Part shown: piece after piece, positions 47,254-57,948 of the stretch
Numbering within the stretch: position 1 is the first letter of the stretch
How the letters are laid out: the number at the start of each line of letters is the position of its first letter
NCBI RefSeq assembly: GCF_015680235.1
Contig: NZ_JADLJL010000020.1
Location: 28,064-92,063, forward strand
Origin: Pseudomonas guariconensis
Lineage (GTDB): Bacteria > Pseudomonadota > Gammaproteobacteria > Pseudomonadales > Pseudomonadaceae
Length of the DNA: 64,000 nucleotides
Direction: 5' to 3'
The notes under the pieces: generated by a model
The model's database searches: none
The model's input: only the letters and a program-made list of their open reading frames with translations
Told to the model about the DNA's origin: nothing
Position numbers and translations under genes: made by a program

Positions 47254-47273
47254 AGCCCGCTTTAGCGGGCTTT
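47254..47273 (+). terminator. Terminator after tRNA-Leu
   Basis: AGCCCGC/GCGGGCT 7-bp stem with TTTA loop, followed by TT and a T-rich run. Confidence 0.7.
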
Positions 47274-47338
47274 CTTGCAGGTGGAGGTCGGATTGACCCT
47301 GTAACGGGTTCGGTCTTATACTTTCGCCCCAGCTTTGT

Positions 47339-47415
<77 letters not shown>

Positions 47416-47425
47416 GCTTCAGCGG

Positions 47426-47447
47426 AGCCCCTTTTCAGGGGCTTTTT
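47426..47447 (+). terminator. Terminator after tRNA-fMet
   Basis: AGCCCC (47426-47431) pairs with GGGGCT (47438-47443), followed by TTTTT. It lies before rimP. Confidence 0.7.
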
Positions 47448-47545
47448 GCTAGCTGAACAGTTCTTCGCGTCGTTGTCCAACGGCGCTTTCAGGGATGGGC
47501 GCTTTGCCCATTTTTTATTTGCACAGCATGCACGAGGGGGTTCAG

Positions 47546-48004
47546 GTGTCGAGCAAGCTAGAACAGTTGCAGGCCTTGTTGGCCCCGGTGGTCGAGGGTC
47601 TGGGCTATCAATGCTGGGGGATCGAGTACGTTTCCCAGGGTAAGCATTCGGTGCTGCGTATCTATATCGACAAGGAAGGCGGGATCCTGGTGGACGACTG
47701 CGAAGCGGTCAGCCGTCAAGCCAGTGCCATCCTCGATGTGGAAGACCCTATCACCAACGAATATACCCTTGAGGTGTCCTCTCCTGGCATGGACCGCCCG
47801 CTGTTCACTCTGGAACAGTTTGCCTCGCATGCCGGCGAACAAGTGAAGATCAAGCTGCGTACGCCCTTCGAAGGTCGTCGTAACTTCCAGGGCCTTCTCC
47901 GCGGCGTGGAGGACCAGGATGTGGTGGTCCAGGTGGACAACCATGAATTCCTGCTGCCGATCGACTCGATCGACAAGGCCAATATTATTCCCAGTTTTGA
48001 CTGA
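47546..48004 (+). CDS. rimP: Ribosome maturation factor RimP
   Basis: A 152-residue factor needed for 30S assembly. It has an N-terminal alpha/beta domain ([32 protein letters not shown]) and a C-terminal SH3-like barrel ([17 protein letters not shown]). I start at GTG 47546 because GAGGGGG ends seven bases before it and this gives the usual Pseudomonas length; the ATG 18 bases upstream has no ribosome binding site. It opens the rimP-nusA-infB-rbfA-truB-rpsO-pnp cluster. Confidence 0.96.
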   Translation: MSSKLEQLQALLAPVVEGLGYQCWGIEYVSQGKHSVLRIYIDKEGGILVDDCEAVSRQASAILDVEDPITNEYTLEVSSPGMDRPLFTLEQFASHAGEQVKIKLRTPFEGRRNFQGLLRGVEDQDVVVQVDNHEFLLPIDSIDKANIIPSFD

Positions 48005-48063
48005 GACGTGCCGGGCCCGGCGGACTATCCGGGCCCAATGGCTTGCGCAAGGCGAGGCGTACG

Positions 48064-49545
48064 ATGAGCAAAGAAGTACTGCTGGTTGTTGAATCGGTAT
48101 CCAACGAAAAAGGTGTACCGCCCGGCGTCATTTTCGAAGCGCTGGAAGTGGCTCTGGCCACTGCAACCAAAAAACGTTTTGAGGACGAAGTCGATCTGCG
48201 TGTGGAAATCAACCGCCACACCGGTAGCTACGAGACCTTCCGTCGCTGGACCGTGGTCGATGAAGCCGATCTTGATGACCCGGCGATCGAGACCTGGCTG
48301 GACAAGATCAAGGACACCCACCCTGAAGCCAAGGTAGGTGACGTGATCGAAGAGAAGATCGAGTCGATCGAGTTCGGCCGCATCGCCGCCCAGACCGCCA
48401 AGCAGGTGATCGTGCAGAAGGTTCGCGAAGCCGAGCGCGCCCAGGTGGTCGACGCCTACCGCGAACGTGTCGGCGAGATCATCTCCGGCACCGTCAAGAA
48501 GGTGACCCGCGACAACGTCATCGTCGATCTGGGCAACAACGCCGAGGCGTTGCTGGCCCGCGAAGACATCATTCCACGTGAGACCTTCCGTGTCGGCGTG
48601 CGCCTGCGCGCACTGCTCAAGGAAATCCGCACCGAGAACCGCGGCCCACAGCTGATCTTGTCGCGCACTGCGCCGCAGATGCTGATCGAGCTGTTCCGCA
48701 TCGAAGTGCCGGAAATCGCCGAAGGCCTCATCGAAGTCATGGCCGCCTCCCGTGATCCGGGCTCGCGTGCCAAGATCGCCGTCCGCTCCAAGGACAAGCG
48801 CATCGACCCGCAAGGTGCCTGCATCGGCATGCGTGGTTCGCGCGTCCAGGCCGTATCCGGCGAGTTGGGTGGTGAGCGTGTGGATATCGTCCTGTGGGAC
48901 GAGAACCCGGCGCAGTTCGTCATCAACGCCATGTCGCCTGCCGAGGTTGCAGCGATCATCGTTGACGAGGACGCCCATGCGATGGACATCGCCGTCGCCG
49001 AAGACAACCTGGCCCAGGCCATTGGCCGGGGCGGTCAGAACGTTCGCCTGGCCAGTCAGCTGACCGGCTGGACCCTTAACGTGATGACCGAAAAGGATAT
49101 CCAGGCCAAGCAACAAGCAGAAACCGGCGACATCCTGCGCAACTTCATCGAGGAACTGGAAGTCGACGAGGAGCTGGCCCAAGTGCTGGTCGACGAAGGC
49201 TTCACCAGCCTCGAGGAAATTGCCTACGTACCGTTGGAAGAAATGCTCAACATCGATGGCTTTGACGAGGACATCGTCAATGAGCTACGCGCTCGTGCCA
49301 AGGACCGTTTGTTGACCAAGGCCATCGCTACCGAAGAAAAACTGGCAGACGCCCACCCGGCCGACGACCTGCTCTCCCTCGAGGGTATGGACAAGGACCT
49401 GGCGGCGGAACTGGCGGTGCGCGGCGTGGTTAACCGCGAAGACCTGGCCGAGCAGTCGATTGACGATCTGCTCGACATCGACGGCATCGACGAAGAGCGT
49501 GCCGGCAAGTTGATCATGGCCGCCCGAGCCCACTGGTTCGAGTAA
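48064..49545 (+). CDS. nusA: Transcription termination/antitermination factor NusA
   Basis: A 493-residue RNA polymerase-binding factor acting in pausing, termination and rRNA antitermination. It has the N-terminal RNAP-binding domain (about 1-130), an S1 domain ([18 protein letters not shown], 135-200), KH1 and KH2 domains (about 230-345, with [14 protein letters not shown] and [12 protein letters not shown]) and two acidic C-terminal repeats (about 365-490). RNA-binding domains are complete. It is 59 bases after rimP and 27 before infB. Confidence 0.97.
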   Translation: MSKEVLLVVESVSNEKGVPPGVIFEALEVALATATKKRFEDEVDLRVEINRHTGSYETFRRWTVVDEADLDDPAIETWLDKIKDTHPEAKVGDVIEEKIESIEFGRIAAQTAKQVIVQKVREAERAQVVDAYRERVGEIISGTVKKVTRDNVIVDLGNNAEALLAREDIIPRETFRVGVRLRALLKEIRTENRGPQLILSRTAPQMLIELFRIEVPEIAEGLIEVMAASRDPGSRAKIAVRSKDKRIDPQGACIGMRGSRVQAVSGELGGERVDIVLWDENPAQFVINAMSPAEVAAIIVDEDAHAMDIAVAEDNLAQAIGRGGQNVRLASQLTGWTLNVMTEKDIQAKQQAETGDILRNFIEELEVDEELAQVLVDEGFTSLEEIAYVPLEEMLNIDGFDEDIVNELRARAKDRLLTKAIATEEKLADAHPADDLLSLEGMDKDLAAELAVRGVVNREDLAEQSIDDLLDIDGIDEERAGKLIMAARAHWFE

Positions 49546-49572
49546 TTAGGCGTGGCCTGAGGAGAGAAGTGC

Positions 49573-52110
49573 ATGACGCAAGTCACGGTGAAAGAACTGG
49601 CCCAAGAGGTCGAGGCACCGGTAGAGCGCCTGCTGCAGCAGATGCGTGAGGCAGGTCTGCCGCACACCGACGCCGGTCAGGTAGTGACCGACAATGAAAA
49701 GCAGGTTCTGCTGACTCATTTGAAAAGCAGCCACAAGAGCAAGGCGGAAGAGCCGCGCAAGATCACCTTGCAGCGCAAGACCACCAGCACCCTGCGTGTC
49801 GCCGGTAGCAAGAGCATCAGCGTAGAAGTACGCAAGAAGAAAGTATTCGTGCAGCGCAGCCCGGAAGAAATCCAGGCTGAGCAGAAGCGTGAGCTGGAAG
49901 AGCGCCGTGCAGCGGAGAACGCTGCCCGCGAGAAAGCCGACGCCGAAGCACGCCAGCGCGCTGAAGAGCAGGCTCGTCGCCAGGCCGCCGAAACCGCTTC
50001 GGCGGCACCTGCGGCCAAGGCCGAACCGGCTCCGGCGCCTGTCGCCCCACCGGTAGTGGCCGAGGCCCCGGTCTCCGAAGACGCAGCGGCCCGTGCCGCC
50101 GAGCGCAAGAAGGACGAGACCCGCCGCAACGAAAGCCGTACCCGCGACGACGACCGTCGTGGTGGTGGCGAGCGCCGTGGCGAAGCCCCGCGCGTTTCCA
50201 TCAAGGTCAAGGTCAAGGAAAAGGAAAAAGCGCCTACGCCTCGCGCAGCGCCTCGTACCACCGATGAAGAGAGCGATGGTTTCCGTCGCGGCCGCGGTGG
50301 CAAGGGCAAGCCGAAGAAGCGCAACCAGCACGGCTTCCAGAACCCTACCGGTCCAGTCATCCGTGACGTGACCATCGGCGAGACCATCACGGTCTCGGAA
50401 CTGGCGCAGCAGATGTCGATCAAGGCTGCCGAAGTCGTCAAGTTCATGTTCAAGTTGGGTACCCCGGTCACCATCAACCAGGTGCTCGACCAGGAAACCG
50501 CCCAGCTGGTAGCCGAGGAACTGGGCCACAAGGTGACCCTGATCAGCGACACCGCCTTGGAAGACTCCCTGGCCGAATCGCTGAAGTTCGAAGGTGAAGT
50601 CGAGCCGCGTGCACCGGTTGTGACCGTCATGGGCCACGTCGACCACGGTAAGACCTCGCTGCTCGACTACATCCGTCGTGCCAAGGTTGCCGCTGGCGAG
50701 GCCGGCGGTATCACCCAGCACATCGGTGCCTACCACGTGGAAACCGACCGCGGCATGGTCACCTTCCTCGATACCCCTGGCCACGCCGCGTTCACCGCGA
50801 TGCGTGCCCGTGGTGCCAAGGCCACCGACATCGTCATCCTGGTGGTGGCGGCTGACGACGGTGTGATGCCGCAGACCCGCGAAGCCGTCCAGCACGCCAA
50901 GGCTGCCGGCGTACCGCTGGTGGTTGCGGTGAACAAGATCGACAAGCCGGGTGCCGACATCGATCGCATCCGCAACGAGCTGGCCGTCGAAGGCGTGACT
51001 TCCGAGGACTGGGGTGGCGATACCCCGTTCGTCAAGGTCTCGGCGAAGATGGGTACCGGCGTCGACGAACTGCTCGAAGCCGTGCTGCTGCAGGCCGAGA
51101 TCCTCGAGCTCACCGCGACCCCGACCGCTCCAGGTCGTGGCGTCGTGGTCGAATCGCGCCTGGACAAGGGCCGTGGTCCGGTGGCGACCATCCTGGTTCA
51201 GGACGGTACCCTGCGTCAGGGCGACATGGTCCTGGTCGGCTCGAACTATGGCCGCGTGCGTGCCATGCTCGACGAGAACGGCAAGCCTGTGAAGGAAGCC
51301 GGCCCGGCGATCCCGGTCGAGATCCTCGGCCTGGATGGCACGCCTGAAGCTGGTGACGAGATGTCCGTGGTCGCGGACGAGAAGAAGGCCCGCGAAGTTG
51401 CCCTGTTCCGTCAAGGCAAGTACCGCGAGGTCAAGCTGGCCCGTGCTCACGCCGGCAAGCTGGAAAACATCTTCGAGACCATGGGTCAGGAAGAGAAGAA
51501 GACCCTCAACATCGTCCTCAAGACCGATGTTCGCGGCTCCCTCGAGGCGCTGCAGGGCTCGCTCGGCGGCCTGGGCAACGACGAAGTGCAGGTGCGCGTG
51601 GTCGGCGGCGGTGTCGGTGGTATCACCGAGAGCGATGCCAACCTGGCCCTGGCGTCCAACGCGGTGCTGTTCGGCTTCAACGTGCGTGCCGATGCCGGTG
51701 CGCGCAAGATCGTCGAGCAGGAAGGTCTGGATATGCGTTACTACAACGTGATCTACGACATCATCGAAGACGTCAAGAAGGCCCTGACCGGCATGCTCGG
51801 CAGCGATGTTCGCGAGAACATCCTGGGTGTCGCCGAAGTGCGTGACGTGTTCCGCTCGCCGAAGTTCGGCGCCATCGCTGGCTGCATGGTCATCGAAGGT
51901 ACCGTGTACCGCAACCGTCCGATCCGCGTACTGCGCGAGGACGTGGTGATCTTCGAAGGCGAACTGGAATCGCTGCGTCGCTTCAAGGACGACGCCTCCG
52001 AAGTGCGTAACGGCATGGAGTGCGGTATTGGCGTCAAGAGCTACAACGACGTCAAGGTCGGCGACAAGATCGAGGTCTTCGAGAAAGTCCAGGTGGCTCG
52101 TACCCTGTAA
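49573..52110 (+). CDS. infB: Translation initiation factor IF-2
   Basis: An 845-residue GTPase that places initiator tRNA on the ribosome. The N-terminal domain (about 1-60) is followed by a long, highly charged Lys/Arg/Glu/Ala-rich linker (about 95-260). The G domain carries GHVDHGKT at 354-361, DTPGHAAF and [10 protein letters not shown]-terminal domains II, C1 and C2 follow. Internal starts producing shorter isoforms are known in E. coli; several Met codons follow the G-domain linker here but none is clearly preceded by a strong binding site. Confidence 0.98.
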   Translation: MTQVTVKELAQEVEAPVERLLQQMREAGLPHTDAGQVVTDNEKQVLLTHLKSSHKSKAEEPRKITLQRKTTSTLRVAGSKSISVEVRKKKVFVQRSPEEIQAEQKRELEERRAAENAAREKADAEARQRAEEQARRQAAETASAAPAAKAEPAPAPVAPPVVAEAPVSEDAAARAAERKKDETRRNESRTRDDDRRGGGERRGEAPRVSIKVKVKEKEKAPTPRAAPRTTDEESDGFRRGRGGKGKPKKRNQHGFQNPTGPVIRDVTIGETITVSELAQQMSIKAAEVVKFMFKLGTPVTINQVLDQETAQLVAEELGHKVTLISDTALEDSLAESLKFEGEVEPRAPVVTVMGHVDHGKTSLLDYIRRAKVAAGEAGGITQHIGAYHVETDRGMVTFLDTPGHAAFTAMRARGAKATDIVILVVAADDGVMPQTREAVQHAKAAGVPLVVAVNKIDKPGADIDRIRNELAVEGVTSEDWGGDTPFVKVSAKMGTGVDELLEAVLLQAEILELTATPTAPGRGVVVESRLDKGRGPVATILVQDGTLRQGDMVLVGSNYGRVRAMLDENGKPVKEAGPAIPVEILGLDGTPEAGDEMSVVADEKKAREVALFRQGKYREVKLARAHAGKLENIFETMGQEEKKTLNIVLKTDVRGSLEALQGSLGGLGNDEVQVRVVGGGVGGITESDANLALASNAVLFGFNVRADAGARKIVEQEGLDMRYYNVIYDIIEDVKKALTGMLGSDVRENILGVAEVRDVFRSPKFGAIAGCMVIEGTVYRNRPIRVLREDVVIFEGELESLRRFKDDASEVRNGMECGIGVKSYNDVKVGDKIEVFEKVQVARTL

Positions 52111-52167
52111 GGGGCGAGCGTGGCGCAGGCCCCGCCCCAGGGCGGCTGGCAGCGCCTCTGAAGGTAG

Positions 52168-52200
52168 CGCCCGGTCAGGCTTGTGCCTGTCCGGGCGTTT
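52168..52200 (+). terminator. Strong hairpin between infB and rbfA
   Basis: CGCCCGG (52168-52174) and CAGGC (52176-52180) pair with GCCTG (52185-52189) and CCGGGCG (52191-52197) around a TTGT loop, followed by only TTT. It probably partially terminates the transcript or protects infB mRNA. Confidence 0.6.
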
Positions 52201-52225
52201 GCCGCTTTAGTTACAGGTAGCAAGA

Positions 52226-52624
52226 ATGGCAAAAGAATATAGCCGTACCCAACGCATCGGCGACCAGATGCAGCGCGAGCTGGCCGAGCTGATCCGTCGT
52301 GAAGTCAAAGACCCGCGTGTCGGCCTGGTGACCATCACCGCCGTGGATGTCAGCCGCGACCTGGGCCATGCCAAGGTCTTCATCACCGTCATGGGCCAGG
52401 ACGGCGCCGATGCCGTGCCGCAGACGCTCAAGGCGCTCAACAGCGCCGCGAGCTTCCTGCGCCTGCACCTGGGCCGTGTCATGCAACTGCGCAGCGTGCC
52501 GCAGCTGCATTTCCACTTCGACGAAAGTGTCAGCCGTGGTGCCCACCTGTCGGCACTGATCGAGCGGGCCGTGGCCGAAGATCGCCTGCACAAGGATGCC
52601 GACAAAGCGGACGCCGAGGAGTAA
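52226..52624 (+). CDS. rbfA: 30S ribosome-binding factor RbfA
   Basis: A 132-residue KH-like protein needed for 16S 5'-end maturation and cold adaptation. [20 protein letters not shown] opens the fold, [17 protein letters not shown] is the family signature, and [15 protein letters not shown] closes it. The C-terminal tail is rich in Asp, Lys and Ala. It is three bases before truB, in the standard order. Confidence 0.96.
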   Translation: MAKEYSRTQRIGDQMQRELAELIRREVKDPRVGLVTITAVDVSRDLGHAKVFITVMGQDGADAVPQTLKALNSAASFLRLHLGRVMQLRSVPQLHFHFDESVSRGAHLSALIERAVAEDRLHKDADKADAEE

Positions 52625-52627
52625 CCG

Positions 52628-53545
52628 GTGGCCCAGGTCAAACGAATCCGCCGCAATGTCAGCGGCATCATCCTGCTCGACAAGCCGCTGGGGTTCACCT
52701 CCAACGCCGCACTGCAGAAAGTTCGCTGGCTGCTCAATGCCGAGAAGGCCGGCCATACCGGCAGCCTCGACCCGCTGGCCACCGGCGTGTTGCCACTGTG
52801 CTTCGGCGAGGCCACCAAGTTCTCCCAGTACCTGCTCGATTCCGACAAGGGCTATGAGACGGTCATGCAACTGGGGCAGACGACCAGCACCGGCGATGCC
52901 GAAGGCGAAGTCCTGCAGACCCGCGAGGTGACCGTTGGTCGTGCCGATATCGAGGCTGTGCTGCCGCGCTTTCGCGGTCAAATCAGCCAGGTACCGCCGA
53001 TGTACTCGGCGCTCAAGCGCGACGGCCAGCCGCTGTACAAGCTGGCGCGTGCAGGAGAGGTAGTGGAGCGCGAGGCGCGTTCTGTTACTATTAGCCGCTT
53101 GGAGTTGCTCGAGTGCGAAGGCACGCGGGTTCGCCTGTCGGTTGGTTGCAGCAAAGGCACCTATATCCGCACCCTGGTGGAGGATATCGGTGAGGTGCTG
53201 GGCTGTGGTGCCTATGTCGCCGAGTTGCGTCGTACCCAGGCTGGCCCGTTCGAGCTGGCCCAGACCGTGACCCTCGAGGCTCTCGAGCAGGCCCACGCAG
53301 ACGGCGGCAATGAAGCGCTCGATCGCTTCCTGATGCCGTCCGACAGTGGGCTGCAGGACTGGCCGCTGGTGCGCCTCTCCGAGCACAGTGCGTTCTACTG
53401 GCTGCATGGCCAGGCGGTTCGCGCCCCGGATGCGCCGCAGTTCGGCATGGTCCGGGTACAGGATCACAATGAACGCTTCATCGGTATCGGTGAAGTGAGC
53501 GAAGACGGGCGAATTGCGCCGCGTCGACTGATTCGGTCGGAATGA
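52628..53545 (+). CDS. truB: tRNA pseudouridine-55 synthase TruB
   Basis: A 305-residue enzyme making pseudouridine at position 55 of the T-loop in all tRNAs. The catalytic Asp lies in [15 protein letters not shown] (near residue 48), with the conserved Tyr in [15 protein letters not shown] and an Arg in [12 protein letters not shown]. The C-terminal PUA-like domain starts near residue 250. The start is GTG at 52628, three bases after rbfA. Confidence 0.97.
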   Translation: MAQVKRIRRNVSGIILLDKPLGFTSNAALQKVRWLLNAEKAGHTGSLDPLATGVLPLCFGEATKFSQYLLDSDKGYETVMQLGQTTSTGDAEGEVLQTREVTVGRADIEAVLPRFRGQISQVPPMYSALKRDGQPLYKLARAGEVVEREARSVTISRLELLECEGTRVRLSVGCSKGTYIRTLVEDIGEVLGCGAYVAELRRTQAGPFELAQTVTLEALEQAHADGGNEALDRFLMPSDSGLQDWPLVRLSEHSAFYWLHGQAVRAPDAPQFGMVRVQDHNERFIGIGEVSEDGRIAPRRLIRSE

Positions 53546-53694
53546 TCGAAACCGCAGGCCGAGGCTCTGGCCGAAACCTGCGCAACCGAGGGTGGCTGTT
53601 AATAGGCACGGTCACTCCTCTTCTCATTAATACAGGGACTTGTCCCTGGCCTATTGGAGACCGTTCGCGGGATCCGTTTATCAGGAGAAGCCAA

Positions 53695-53964
53695 ATGGCC
53701 CTCAGCGTCGAAGAAAAAGCTCAGATCGTTGCCGAATACCAGCAAGCCGCCGGCGATACCGGTAGCCCGGAAGTGCAGGTTGCTCTGCTGACCGCCAACA
53801 TCAACAAGCTGCAAGGCCACTTCAAGGCCAACGAGAAAGACCACCACTCCCGTCGTGGCCTGATCCGTATGGTCAACCAGCGTCGTAAGCTGCTGGACTA
53901 CCTGAAGGGCAAAGACACCACTCGTTACAGCGCCCTGATCGGTCGCCTGGGCCTGCGTCGCTAA
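53695..53964 (+). CDS. rpsO: Ribosomal protein S15
   Basis: An 89-residue four-helix primary-binding protein of the 30S platform. [39 protein letters not shown] and [14 protein letters not shown] are hallmark regions. TCAGGAGAA precedes the ATG. A 150-base leader separates it from truB and may contain its own promoter and autoregulatory structure as in E. coli, though I could not fold a clear pseudoknot. Confidence 0.98.
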   Translation: MALSVEEKAQIVAEYQQAAGDTGSPEVQVALLTANINKLQGHFKANEKDHHSRRGLIRMVNQRRKLLDYLKGKDTTRYSALIGRLGLRR

Positions 53965-54005
53965 TAGCGTCCTGGCCAGTGGTGTGCATGGCGTGTCGCA
54001 TGTTT

Positions 54006-54032
54006 CGGGAATGCTACCTGGTAGCATTCCCG
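54006..54032 (+). promoter_or_regulatory. Perfect 11-bp hairpin in the rpsO-pnp gap
   Basis: Arms 54006-54016 and 54022-54032 are exact complements around CCTGG. No U-run follows, so it is not a strong terminator. In E. coli an RNase III-cleaved stem-loop in this position controls pnp mRNA stability by autoregulation; this is the likely counterpart. Confidence 0.6.
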
Positions 54033-54214
54033 TCAGGCACGCCACGCGTATCTCCGAGGTTGGCAGCCTGGCTGTGCTGAGCGGATTTTCCGCGCGGCGG
54101 CCAGGCTCCCAGCCTCGTGTTGTATCTGGACGGTCAATGGGGCCGATTCCCCGTTCTGCCCAAGAATTCGCAAGAACAAGTTCCCCCCAGAGCCACTGAA
54201 AAAGGTAGGAAACC

Positions 54215-56320
54215 GTGAACCCGGTAATCAAGACGTTCCAGTTCGGTCAGTCGACCGTTACTCTCGAGACAGGCCGTATCGCCCGTCAGGCCACCGGTGC
54301 CGTACTGGTCACCGTCGACAACGATGTCACCGTGCTGGTGACCGTGGTCGGTGCCAAGCAGGCCGATCCAGGCAAGGGCTTCTTCCCGCTGTCTGTTCAC
54401 TACCAGGAAAAGACCTACGCCGCCGGCAAGATCCCGGGTGGTTTCTTCAAGCGTGAAGGCCGTCCTTCCGAGAAAGAGACCCTGACCTCGCGCCTGATCG
54501 ACCGTCCGATCCGCCCGCTGTTCCCAGAAGGGTTCATGAACGAAGTGCAGGTCGTCTGCACCGTGGTTTCCACCAGCAAGAAGACCGACCCGGACATCGC
54601 TGCGATGATCGGTACCTCGGCTGCCCTGGCAATCTCCGGTATTCCGTTCGAAGGCCCGATCGGCGCCGCCCGCGTTGCCTTCCATGAAAGCACCGGCTAC
54701 CTGCTGAACCCGACCTACGAGCAACTGCAGGCGTCCAGCCTGGACATGGTCGTCGCCGGTACCGAATCCGCCGTGCTGATGGTCGAGTCCGAAGCCAAGG
54801 AACTGACCGAAGACCAGATGCTGGGCGCCGTACTGTTCGCCCACGACGAGTTCCAGGCCGTGATCCAGGCCGTCAAGGAACTGGCTGCCGAAGCCGGCAA
54901 GCCGACCTGGGACTGGCAGGCACCTGCTGCCAATACCGAGCTGCTGAACCTGGTGCGCGCCGAGTTCGGCGAGGCTATCTCCCAGGCCTACACCATCACC
55001 CTGAAGGCCGATCGCTACAACCGTCTGGGCGAGCTGCGCGACCAGGCCGTCGCCCGCCTGTCCAACGAAGAAACCGGCCCGACCGCCGGCCAGATCAAGG
55101 ACATCTTCGGCGAGCTGGAATACCGCACCGTCCGCGAAAACATCGTCAACGGCAAGCCGCGTATCGATGGCCGTGACACCCGCACCGTTCGCCCGCTGAA
55201 CATCGAAGTCGGTGTTCTGCCCAAGACCCACGGTTCGGCCCTGTTCACCCGTGGCGAAACCCAGGCCCTGGTTGTCGCGACCCTGGGTACTGCCCGTGAC
55301 GCCCAGCTGCTGGACACCCTCGAAGGCGAGAAGAAGGACGCCTTCATGCTGCACTACAACTTCCCACCGTTCTCGGTCGGTGAGTGCGGCCGCATGGGCG
55401 GCGCCGGCCGTCGCGAGATCGGCCACGGCCGTCTGGCCCGTCGTGGCGTCCAGGCCATGCTGCCGAGCGACGACGAGTTCCCGTACACCATCCGCGTGGT
55501 TTCGGAAATCACCGAGTCCAACGGCTCCAGCTCCATGGCGTCGGTGTGCGGTGCATCCCTGGCCCTGATGGACGCTGGTGTGCCGATGAAGGCGCCGGTT
55601 GCCGGTATCGCCATGGGCCTGGTCAAGGAAGGCGACAAGTTCGCGGTCCTGACCGACATCCTGGGTGACGAAGACCACCTGGGCGACATGGACTTCAAGG
55701 TTGCCGGTACCGCCAAAGGCGTCACCGCGCTGCAGATGGACATCAAGATCAACGGCATCACCGAAGAGATCATGGAAATCGCCCTGGGCCAGGCCCTGGA
55801 AGCGCGCCTGAACATCCTCGGCCAGATGAACCAGATCATCGCCCAGTCGCGCAGCGAGCTGTCGGCCAACGCTCCGACCATGCTGGCCATGAAGATCGAC
55901 ACCGACAAGATCCGTGACGTCATCGGCAAGGGCGGCGCCACCATCCGCGCCATCTGCGAGGAAACCAAGGCTTCGATCGACATCGAAGATGACGGCTCGA
56001 TCAAGATCTTCGGCGAAACCAAGGAAGCCGCAGAAGCTGCCAAGCAGCGCATTCTGGGCATCACTGCCGAGGCCGAAATCGGCAAGATCTATCTGGGCAA
56101 GGTCGAGCGTATCGTCGACTTCGGCGCCTTCGTCAACATCCTGCCGGGCAAAGACGGCCTGGTGCACATCTCCATGCTCAGCAACGAGCGTGTGGAGAAA
56201 GTCACCGACGTACTGAAGGAAGGCCAGGAAGTCGAAGTGCTGGTACTGGACGTGGACAACCGCGGCCGTATCAAGCTGTCGATCAAGGACGTGGCGGCGG
56301 CCAAAGCCTCCGGCGTCTAA
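54215..56320 (+). CDS. pnp: Polynucleotide phosphorylase
   Basis: A 701-residue phosphorolytic 3'-5' exoribonuclease of the degradosome. It has two RNase PH-like halves (about 10-230 and 310-545; the second contains the active-site region with [20 protein letters not shown]), a KH domain (about 555-615, [15 protein letters not shown]) and an S1 domain (about 620-690, [18 protein letters not shown]). The start is GTG at 54215 with AGGTAGGAAA just ahead. A strong terminator follows, closing the long rimP-to-pnp cluster. Confidence 0.98.
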   Translation: MNPVIKTFQFGQSTVTLETGRIARQATGAVLVTVDNDVTVLVTVVGAKQADPGKGFFPLSVHYQEKTYAAGKIPGGFFKREGRPSEKETLTSRLIDRPIRPLFPEGFMNEVQVVCTVVSTSKKTDPDIAAMIGTSAALAISGIPFEGPIGAARVAFHESTGYLLNPTYEQLQASSLDMVVAGTESAVLMVESEAKELTEDQMLGAVLFAHDEFQAVIQAVKELAAEAGKPTWDWQAPAANTELLNLVRAEFGEAISQAYTITLKADRYNRLGELRDQAVARLSNEETGPTAGQIKDIFGELEYRTVRENIVNGKPRIDGRDTRTVRPLNIEVGVLPKTHGSALFTRGETQALVVATLGTARDAQLLDTLEGEKKDAFMLHYNFPPFSVGECGRMGGAGRREIGHGRLARRGVQAMLPSDDEFPYTIRVVSEITESNGSSSMASVCGASLALMDAGVPMKAPVAGIAMGLVKEGDKFAVLTDILGDEDHLGDMDFKVAGTAKGVTALQMDIKINGITEEIMEIALGQALEARLNILGQMNQIIAQSRSELSANAPTMLAMKIDTDKIRDVIGKGGATIRAICEETKASIDIEDDGSIKIFGETKEAAEAAKQRILGITAEAEIGKIYLGKVERIVDFGAFVNILPGKDGLVHISMLSNERVEKVTDVLKEGQEVEVLVLDVDNRGRIKLSIKDVAAAKASGV

Positions 56321-56332
56321 GCGCCGCAGGCG

Positions 56333-56362
56333 AAAAAAGGACTCTTCGGAGTCCTTTTTTTT
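56333..56362 (+). terminator. pnp terminator
   Basis: An A-tract, GGACTC stem (56339-56344), TTCG loop, GAGTCC (56349-56354) and eight T residues: a textbook intrinsic terminator that is also near-symmetric. Confidence 0.9.
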
Positions 56363-56575
56363 CGCCTCGATTTTTACTTTGCCCGCTTGCATCTTGCATG
56401 CAGGAATTTGCCCAGGCTTGCAAATTGCACGATGGCAATTGCTTACCACTGTTTTTAACTAATTGATTTTAAAGGGTTTTATGAACTTGAAAAGCTGGCA
56501 CAGCGCGTGCAACGGTATTCATACCTGCCGCCAGGACTGACGGCGCAGGCCTTTCGAACAACAGGAGTGACTCAC

Positions 56576-56926
56576 ATGAAGAAATTCGCCATTGCTGCCG
56601 CTACTGCCACCGCCCTGACCCTGACCATGGCAAACGCGGCATTCGCCCAGCAACCCGCCCAGTCTCCAATGACCCTGGCGGCCGGTGAAATGACCAAGGC
56701 CAAGGAAGAGACCAAAGACACTTGGATCACCACCAAAGTGAAGGCCGACCTGATGACAGAGAAAGGCATCCCTGGCAGCGATATCAAGGTCGAGACCAAC
56801 AAAGGCGTGGTCTCCCTGTCGTCCGATGTGGCCATTACCCAGTCGCAGAAGGAGCAGGCGATCGCCATCACCAAGAAGATCAAAGGTGTGCAGGACGTAT
56901 CCGCTGATGGCCTGAAAACCGAATAA
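56576..56926 (+). CDS. Periplasmic BON-domain protein
   Basis: A 116-residue secreted protein. The signal peptide starts MKKFAIAAATATAL and is probably cut after AAFA (residue 24). The mature part holds one BON domain (about 48-114; DTWITTKVKADLMTE, VETNKGVVSLSS, IKGVQDVSADGL), similar to one repeat of OsmY. BON proteins bind membranes and respond to envelope or osmotic stress. GGAG precedes the ATG at 56576. It stands alone, ending before a GC-rich hairpin. Confidence 0.9.
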   Translation: MKKFAIAAATATALTLTMANAAFAQQPAQSPMTLAAGEMTKAKEETKDTWITTKVKADLMTEKGIPGSDIKVETNKGVVSLSSDVAITQSQKEQAIAITKKIKGVQDVSADGLKTE

Positions 56927-56969
56927 GGGATGTCCCGTCGGCCAAAAGGAATTGGCCACCCCTTCTCAC

Positions 56970-56997
56970 AGGCCGCTCCTCTTCGTAGGAGCGGCCT
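56970..56997. other. GC-rich hairpin after the BON gene
   Basis: A 10-bp perfect stem AGGCCGCTCC/GGAGCGGCCT (56970-56979 with 56988-56997) with an eight-base loop and no U-run. It resembles another common Pseudomonas intergenic repeat type and may end transcription from both convergent genes. Confidence 0.5.
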
Positions 56998-57030
56998 TGT
57001 GCTGCGACAAGGGCGCAACGCGTCCCCCGT

Positions 57031-57345
57031 TCACTCCCCGCCCAGGCGCACCGGGTTGAAGGCGATTACATCGCTTTCGAAGCAATCCTGCTCCAGGATC
57101 AATGGCTCGACCAGCGGCCTGCTGTCGCGGAAATGAGCCGTCTGGGTATGCGCCTCGTACGCCGCGTCGTCGCGATAGATCTCATAGAGATAGATCACAT
57201 CCGGGTCGACCCTGTCCTGGGACACATCGAATACCAAGCAACCCGGCTCGTTGGCGACCGAGGCGGCGGCATTGACCTTGATTGCAGAAAGGAAAGCTTC
57301 GGCGCTGCCGGGTTTGACGCGGGTCTTGATGAACAAACTGTACAC
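57031..57345 (-). CDS. Putative antibiotic biosynthesis monooxygenase-type protein
   Basis: A 104-residue ferredoxin-like alpha/beta protein of the ABM/quinol monooxygenase family. SLFIKTRVKPGSAEAFL, ANEPGCLVFDVSQDRVD, YLYEIYRDDAAYEAHTQT and the conserved HFRD-type His are visible. Members oxidise quinols without cofactor or remove reactive side products; the substrate here is unknown. The start is GTG at 57345 with AAGGA upstream. It diverges from a VOC-family gene across 60 bases containing a palindromic site, so the two are probably co-regulated. Confidence 0.82.
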   Translation of the reverse strand: MYSLFIKTRVKPGSAEAFLSAIKVNAAASVANEPGCLVFDVSQDRVDPDVIYLYEIYRDDAAYEAHTQTAHFRDSRPLVEPLILEQDCFESDVIAFNPVRLGGE

Positions 57346-57365
57346 AGGGCGATCCTTTTGTTTTA

Positions 57366-57404
57366 AATTCGGCTTTAAATTGTATACATAGCAGGAGCCG
57401 AATT
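57366..57404. promoter_or_regulatory. Nested palindromes in the ABM-VOC divergent region
   Basis: A 9-bp perfect inverted repeat AATTCGGCT/AGCCGAATT (57366-57374 and 57396-57404) surrounds TGTATACA (57381-57388), with nearly the same centre. TTGTATACAA-like sites are typical of GntR/FCD regulators. It ends one base before the VOC start codon, so occupancy would block both genes. Confidence 0.55.
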
Positions 57405-57405
57405 C

Positions 57406-57819
57406 ATGTCCGATCTACCCGTCCGCCCTGGCCGCTTGAATGGCTTGCGCCATCTTGCCCTGCTGGTCCCGAACCTGGAGGAGTGCGAGCGTTTCTACGT
57501 CGACCTGCTCGGCATGGAGGTGCTGCACCGTGCCCATGAAGATCTGGTGTACCTGACCTGCGGTAACGACAACCTGTCCCTGGGGCGTGCCGCAGGGGCG
57601 GCCAATGGGTTGCAGACCATGGACCACTACGGGTTCATCGTCGATAGCGTGGAGGAGCTGGATGCCTGGTATGCCTATTTCAAGGCCCATGGCGTGACGC
57701 TGCTGGATCGCCCATTCGACCATGGCGATGGGGCTCGCAGCTTCCATGTGCTCGACCCGGCGGGGAACAAGGTTCAGCCGCTGTATCACCCGGCGGTGTC
57801 CGGGCAACGGCTGGTCTGA
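57406..57819 (+). CDS. VOC-family (glyoxalase/dioxygenase-like) protein
   Basis: A 137-residue two-module VOC protein. GLRHLALLVPNLEECERFYV provides the first metal His, DHYGFIVDSVEEL the second, and HVLDPAGNKVQPLYHP the late metal and active-site region with Glu replaced by nearby polar residues, so metal dependence is not certain. Relatives include glyoxalase I, fosfomycin resistance proteins and ring-cleavage dioxygenases. CAGGAG precedes the ATG. The divergent monooxygenase suggests a shared detoxification or catabolic role. Confidence 0.85.
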   Translation: MSDLPVRPGRLNGLRHLALLVPNLEECERFYVDLLGMEVLHRAHEDLVYLTCGNDNLSLGRAAGAANGLQTMDHYGFIVDSVEELDAWYAYFKAHGVTLLDRPFDHGDGARSFHVLDPAGNKVQPLYHPAVSGQRLV

Positions 57820-57948
57820 TTCATTCAGGTATCCGCCATCGCGGGGCCCTTCGGGCTGCGCTGGCGCGTAAATCGAATCGCCGCCGCTCCCACGGAACCT
57901 CGCACAATGGTTCTATAGGAGCGGATTTGTCCGGCGATGGTCTACCCG

